Source: JABWBR01 sp036741235
GTDB lineage: Bacteria; Bacteroidota; Bacteroidia; Chitinophagales; Saprospiraceae
DNA: 6,470 nt
Reading direction: 5' to 3'
Assembly (NCBI GenBank): GCA_036741235.1
Contig: DAINSQ010000221.1
Coordinates: 1-6,470, forward strand
In this document: positions 3,489 to 6,470 of the stretch, piece after piece
Numbering within the stretch: position 1 is the first letter of the stretch
Layout: each line of letters begins with the position of its first letter
Notes under the pieces: model-generated
Told to the model about the DNA's origin: nothing
The model's database searches: none
What the model saw: the letters and a program-made list of their open reading frames with translations, nothing else
Made by a program: the position numbers and the translations under genes

Positions 3489-6470
3489 CTACATTTTCAG
3501 AAAACGCTTCCTGCTGATACCCTGCGCTGTGAGCAACTGCAAATAATACACGCCAGGTACATACCCCTGCAAATCAATAGTGCTGGTAAGCTCACCCGGC
3601 GCGAGAATCCCCATATTCTCCTGGTAAACTACTTTCCCGTTGCCGTCGATGATGGTCAGTACAAGCGCCGAAGCAAACTGGAGTTTGTAGTTCAGATTCA
3701 ACTGATTTTCGGCAGGTACCGGATATACAACCATCGCCTGTTCTTCGTAATCGGCTGATTGGGAGCCATTTTCCCAATCGGCTGCCAAACTTGAACCCGG
3801 GGTGAGGAAGCGCAGCGGACTCGACCACTGGCTCCAGGTGCTGCCGCACAATACCGATACCTGAAATTGGTATTGCGACAATGGCAAGAGCCCCGCGACA
3901 TCGGTAAAATTGACGGTAGTCGTGGGCAGATCCGTCCAGTTGGCGTCGCTGTTGAGCTTGTACCGCCAATCGTAGGCATCTACACCGGTGACGCTGCAAT
4001 TCAAGCGAACGCTCGTCGGCATGAGATTGCTCACAAAGATTTGCCCCATACTGGGCGGAAAACATCCGGCGTCGAGTGTCGCAAACAGCTTGGATGCCGA
4101 CCAGTCGGTCCACACAGCGCCGCATCGCACCGATACCTGAAATTCGTATTGTGTTGAAGCTGTCAAGCCGGTTAAGGCGAATGCATTGGCAGTAGTAGCC
4201 GGCAAATCGATCCAGTTGATGGCGCCGAGTACGCGGTAGCGCCAGTCGTAGCTGTCTACGCCGTTGAGGCTGCAATTTATTATGGCGCCGGAGGTTGTGA
4301 TACCGGTGACGTATAACTGTGATACGTCGGGGATCGGACAGGGTATCGCGCTTGTGCTGAACAGTTGGCTCGCCGACCAGGCGCTCCATACGGGGCCGCA
4401 CATCACGGCCACCTGGAATTCGTAGCTTGTCGATGCCGTCAATGCCGTAATATCGGTGAAATTACTGGTAGTAGCCGGCAATTCGACCCAGTTGGCGGCG
4501 CCCTGTACGCGGTAACGCCAGTCGTAGGCCCCAACGCCGCTTACCGAGCAGTTGAGGCGCGCCGATGACGAGGTGATATTGGTGGCAAACAGTTGAGCCG
4601 GCGTTGGCGCTACACAGTTGCCATCGGTAGTAAACGACTTGGCCGCCGACCAGTCGGTCCAAACGCCCTGACACAATACCGCCACCTGGAATTCATAGGC
4701 AGTGAATTGTTCCAACCCGCTGAGGTTATAAAAATTAAGGGTAGTGGCCGGCAGGTCTGTCCAGCTTGCGGCGCCCACGGGGCGATACCGCCAGTCGTAT
4801 TGGTCTACGCCGCTCATGCTGCATTGCAAACGGGCGGAATTGGTCGTGATATTGCTGACCGACAATTGCGCCGGCGTTGGCGTGATGCAGGGCGGGGTAT
4901 CGGTTGTAAAGGTCTGAGTAGCCGACCAGTCGCTCCAGTTTATATTGCATTGAACGGCTACCTGAAATTCGTAGGCGGTGGAGTGTATCAAGCCCGTCAA
5001 TTGCACAAATGACGAATTAGTCGTGGGCAAATCGATCCAGTTCTGGGCGCCCACCGGCCGGTACCGCCAGTCGTATGCAATCATGCCGCCCAGAGAACAA
5101 TTGAGCCAGGCGCTGTTGGTGGTAATGCCGTCGGCATACAGCTGGTTGAGGGCTGGCGGCGCGCAGGGGAGCGCCAGTGTTGTAAATCGCAATACACCCG
5201 ACCAATCGCTGTTGGCGCCTCCGCCACATTGCGCCGAAACGCGAAATTCGTACAAAGTGGAAGCCGTTAATCCGCTTATATTCAATGTATTGGTTGTCGC
5301 GGCGCTGCTTTGCCAGGTAGTAGCGCCCACGGGGCGGTATTGCACCTGGTAACCCGTTGCGCCGGACACGGCATTCCAGTTCAGCGTAGCGGCGTTGGCG
5401 CTCAGGTTGGAAGCAGCCAAGCCGGACGGCACGGCGCAGGTAACGCCCTGAATCAACCGGGCCGTAGTGCCGCCCACCACGTATACGTTGTAGTCGCTGC
5501 CGATACAAAAGCCGTTGGCGTAGCTGCCCGGAATGGTCTGGTACCACGCCGGAGAACCGTCGCTGTTGACCTTGCAGAGCCCCATCTCAAACAAAGTGCC
5601 GGCTGCCAGGTAAACGTGGTTGTACTGGTCGATACGCATCTGGGCGTGTAGCAGAAAGGCGTTGGGACCGTCGGCGTCGGGCACAAACCACACCTGGTTG
5701 CCTTGCGTGTCTGCCTTGAGGAAGGTAGATCCCCCCGAACCGCTATTGGGAAAACCGCTGATTACCGGCATATTGTCGCTGCCCACTTCTATCCTGAAGC
5801 CGCTCATGGGGTAGGTGTGGGTCCATATCAAGGCGCCGCTGGGCGATATTTTGCGGATCACCGTGCCGCCATTGGATACGTATTCGCCGTGCACGCAATA
5901 AGTATTGCCGAAGGCATCGCCGGCGGCGTCGCCGGCGGTGAGGCTATTCACACCGGGCAGGCTCCAGATATTATTGCCGTTTAAGTCGATCTTGGCATAC
6001 CCGTTGATGCTGCCAATGGTGGCGCGTCCCGTTATGACGATATGATTGTCGGGCGTAAATTTGAAATTCAGGGCCTTGCCAATGCCCGCATTGTCGAAAT
6101 AAGACCACAAGGCAGTCCCGGAAGGCGAAAACTTTTTGACTTTTGTGACATAACCGTTGGGCCCGCTGCCCATCCCCAATACGTATATATTGTTGGCATT
6201 GTCGATAATACATTTTTTAGTGGATGAGCCGTCAAAGCTGTTTTCGTACATATGCCGCCACAGCAAATTGCCGTTGGGGTCGAATTTCATGATGATGCTT
6301 GCCGCTTCTACCGGGTTGGAATAGCCCGACATAGACGTGCCCACTACCACTACATTGCCCAATTGGTCGGTCTCCACCCAGGAAGCCCTTTCCCAGCGCG
6401 TATTGTCGGTTTGATTGTACGTTATGTTCCAAAGCAAGGTACCTGCGGCGTTTCGTTTGGTGAGCGTGAT
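3489..6470 (-). CDS. Propeller-FN3 protein secreted by T9SS (5' end missing)
   Basis: The frame is open for 993 residues from the window edge to the TAG at 3489-3491, so the start lies beyond 6470. The TTG at 6435-6437 is not the start, because residues before it (KRNAAGTLLW) continue the repeat pattern. Counting from 6470, residues 1-341 hold seven beta-propeller repeats of the SBBP/PQQ-like kind. Residues 345-891 hold six FN3 domains, each beginning C-x-x-P. Residues 892-913 are an acidic linker, and 914-993 a type IX secretion sorting domain starting VVYPVPAENQL and ending RKRFLKM. Such proteins are exported by Sec, carried across the outer membrane by T9SS, and released or anchored at the surface after removal of the C-terminal domain. 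No enzyme domain is visible, so an adhesive, structural or binding role is likely, though a catalytic domain upstream cannot be excluded. The gene is convergent with the aminotransferase and separated from it by the inverted repeat. Confidence 0.93.
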   Translation of the reverse strand: MTLTKRNAAGTLLWNITYNQTDNTRWERASWVETDQLGNVVVVGTSMSGYSNPVEAASIIMKFDPNGNLLWRHMYENSFDGSSTKKCIIDNANNIYVLGMGSGPNGYVTKVKKFSPSGTALWSYFDNAGIGKALNFKFTPDNHIVITGRATIGSINGYAKIDLNGNNIWSLPGVNSLTAGDAAGDAFGNTYCVHGEYVSNGGTVIRKISPSGALIWTHTYPMSGFRIEVGSDNMPVISGFPNSGSGGSTFLKADTQGNQVWFVPDADGPNAFLLHAQMRIDQYNHVYLAAGTLFEMGLCKVNSDGSPAWYQTIPGSYANGFCIGSDYNVYVVGGTTARLIQGVTCAVPSGLAASNLSANAATLNWNAVSGATGYQVQYRPVGATTWQSSAATTNTLNISGLTASTLYEFRVSAQCGGGANSDWSGVLRFTTLALPCAPPALNQLYADGITTNSAWLNCSLGGMIAYDWRYRPVGAQNWIDLPTTNSSFVQLTGLIHSTAYEFQVAVQCNINWSDWSATQTFTTDTPPCITPTPAQLSVSNITTNSARLQCSMSGVDQYDWRYRPVGAASWTDLPATTLNFYNLSGLEQFTAYEFQVAVLCQGVWTDWSAAKSFTTDGNCVAPTPAQLFATNITSSSARLNCSVSGVGAYDWRYRVQGAANWVELPATTSNFTDITALTASTSYEFQVAVMCGPVWSAWSASQLFSTSAIPCPIPDVSQLYVTGITTSGAIINCSLNGVDSYDWRYRVLGAINWIDLPATTANAFALTGLTASTQYEFQVSVRCGAVWTDWSASKLFATLDAGCFPPSMGQIFVSNLMPTSVRLNCSVTGVDAYDWRYKLNSDANWTDLPTTTVNFTDVAGLLPLSQYQFQVSVLCGSTWSQWSSPLRFLTPGSSLAADWENGSQSADYEEQAMVVYPVPAENQLNLNYKLQFASALVLTIIDGNGKVVYQENMGILAPGELTSTIDLQGYVPGVYYLQLLTAQGISRKRFLKM
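3492..3731 (-). other. T9SS type A C-terminal sorting domain
   Basis: The last 80 residues carry the standard plan: VYPVPAENQLNLNY (the YPNP.....L.. motif with V for N), then LTIIDGNGKVVYQEN, then STIDLQGYVPGVYYLQL and the basic tail SRKRFLKM. These match the beta-sandwich signal read by the type IX secretion translocon. Confidence 0.93.
3801..5438 (-). repeat. Six tandem FN3 domains, 91-92 residue period
   Basis: Domains begin at Cys345, 436, 528, 619, 711 and 803 (numbered from 6470), lying at about 5175-5438, 4902-5165, 4626-4889, 4350-4616, 4077-4340 and 3801-4064. Each ends in a WS.WS/WS-type stretch and F.T. Domain 1 is a canonical FN3 with a strand-B Trp. Domains 2-6 have Cys there and YDWRY in strand C. 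Neighbouring repeats are also close at DNA level: 4192-4251 and 4468-4527 match at 53 of 60 positions, offset by exactly 276 bp (92 codons). Confidence 0.9.
5448..6470 (-). repeat. Seven-repeat beta-propeller domain
   Basis: Seven copies of a K.[DNS]..G...W strand end at Trp14, 71, 122, 169, 216, 261 and 309 (numbered from 6470). They alternate with seven [DG]..[GN]N.Y[VI].G strands near 35, 90, 139, 185, 230, 281 and 324. The spacing is 45-57 residues. Examples are KFDPNGNLLW, KFSPSGTALW and KIDLNGNNIW. The pattern fits the SBBP-type bacterial beta-propeller; ligand unknown. Confidence 0.75.

Noticed and set aside
3592..5686. Several long frames on both strands within the FN3 region
   Set aside because: Shadows of the repeat-rich 993-residue frame; their repeated motifs are out-of-frame translations of the FN3 repeats.
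6435..6437. TTG as the start of the propeller-FN3 gene
   Set aside because: The frame stays open to 6470, and the residues before the TTG belong to a propeller strand; a secreted protein also needs a signal peptide, which is absent here.

Overview
This window looks like a chromosomal segment of a Bacteroidota bacterium, probably from the Saprospiria/Chitinophagia side of the phylum. The evidence is a long fibronectin-type-III (FN3) protein ending in a type IX secretion (T9SS) sorting domain, a TAnnTTTG-type -7 promoter element, a signal peptide ending in the Bacteroidota-style LFAQ, and start codons without Shine-Dalgarno sequences. The genus-level placement is inference.

Layout from left to right. 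Positions 1-267 are non-coding: a small GC-rich hairpin, a short array of ~10-bp ACTCYG-type units, then an AT-rich promoter and leader with a 13-bp palindrome. Positions 268-1182 (+) encode a Cys-free, helical cytoplasmic protein. Its N-terminal ~225 residues are unrecognised, and its last ~70 residues resemble effector-associated domain 11 (EAD11), an adaptor domain of bacterial conflict (defence) systems. Positions 1259-2056 (+) encode an exported alpha/beta hydrolase of the plant methylesterase/hydroxynitrile-lyase-like type. After it comes a (AACCTAC)n heptanucleotide array (2158-2213) that ends four bases before the GTG start of a class V aminotransferase-fold PLP enzyme (2218-3360, +). 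A long imperfect inverted repeat (3372-3467), built from the same ~10-bp units as the array at 81-130, separates this gene from a convergent gene. That gene fills the rest of the window (3489-6470, minus strand, 5' end beyond the edge). It encodes a secreted protein with a seven-repeat beta-propeller, six FN3 domains and a T9SS sorting domain.

Composition is uneven. By eye, the EAD11-like gene is about one third G+C, the hydrolase about 40%, and the aminotransferase and FN3 genes well above half. The AT-rich stretch (about 150-2060), with repeats just outside it on both sides, looks like an acquired segment in a GC-richer background.

The four genes do not form an obvious pathway. The first two might be co-transcribed (76-bp gap) but have different cellular locations. 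The most interesting items are the EAD11-like protein with its unrecognised N-terminal domain, the tandem array at the start codon of the PLP enzyme, and a coordinated change of core residues in five of the six FN3 domains.
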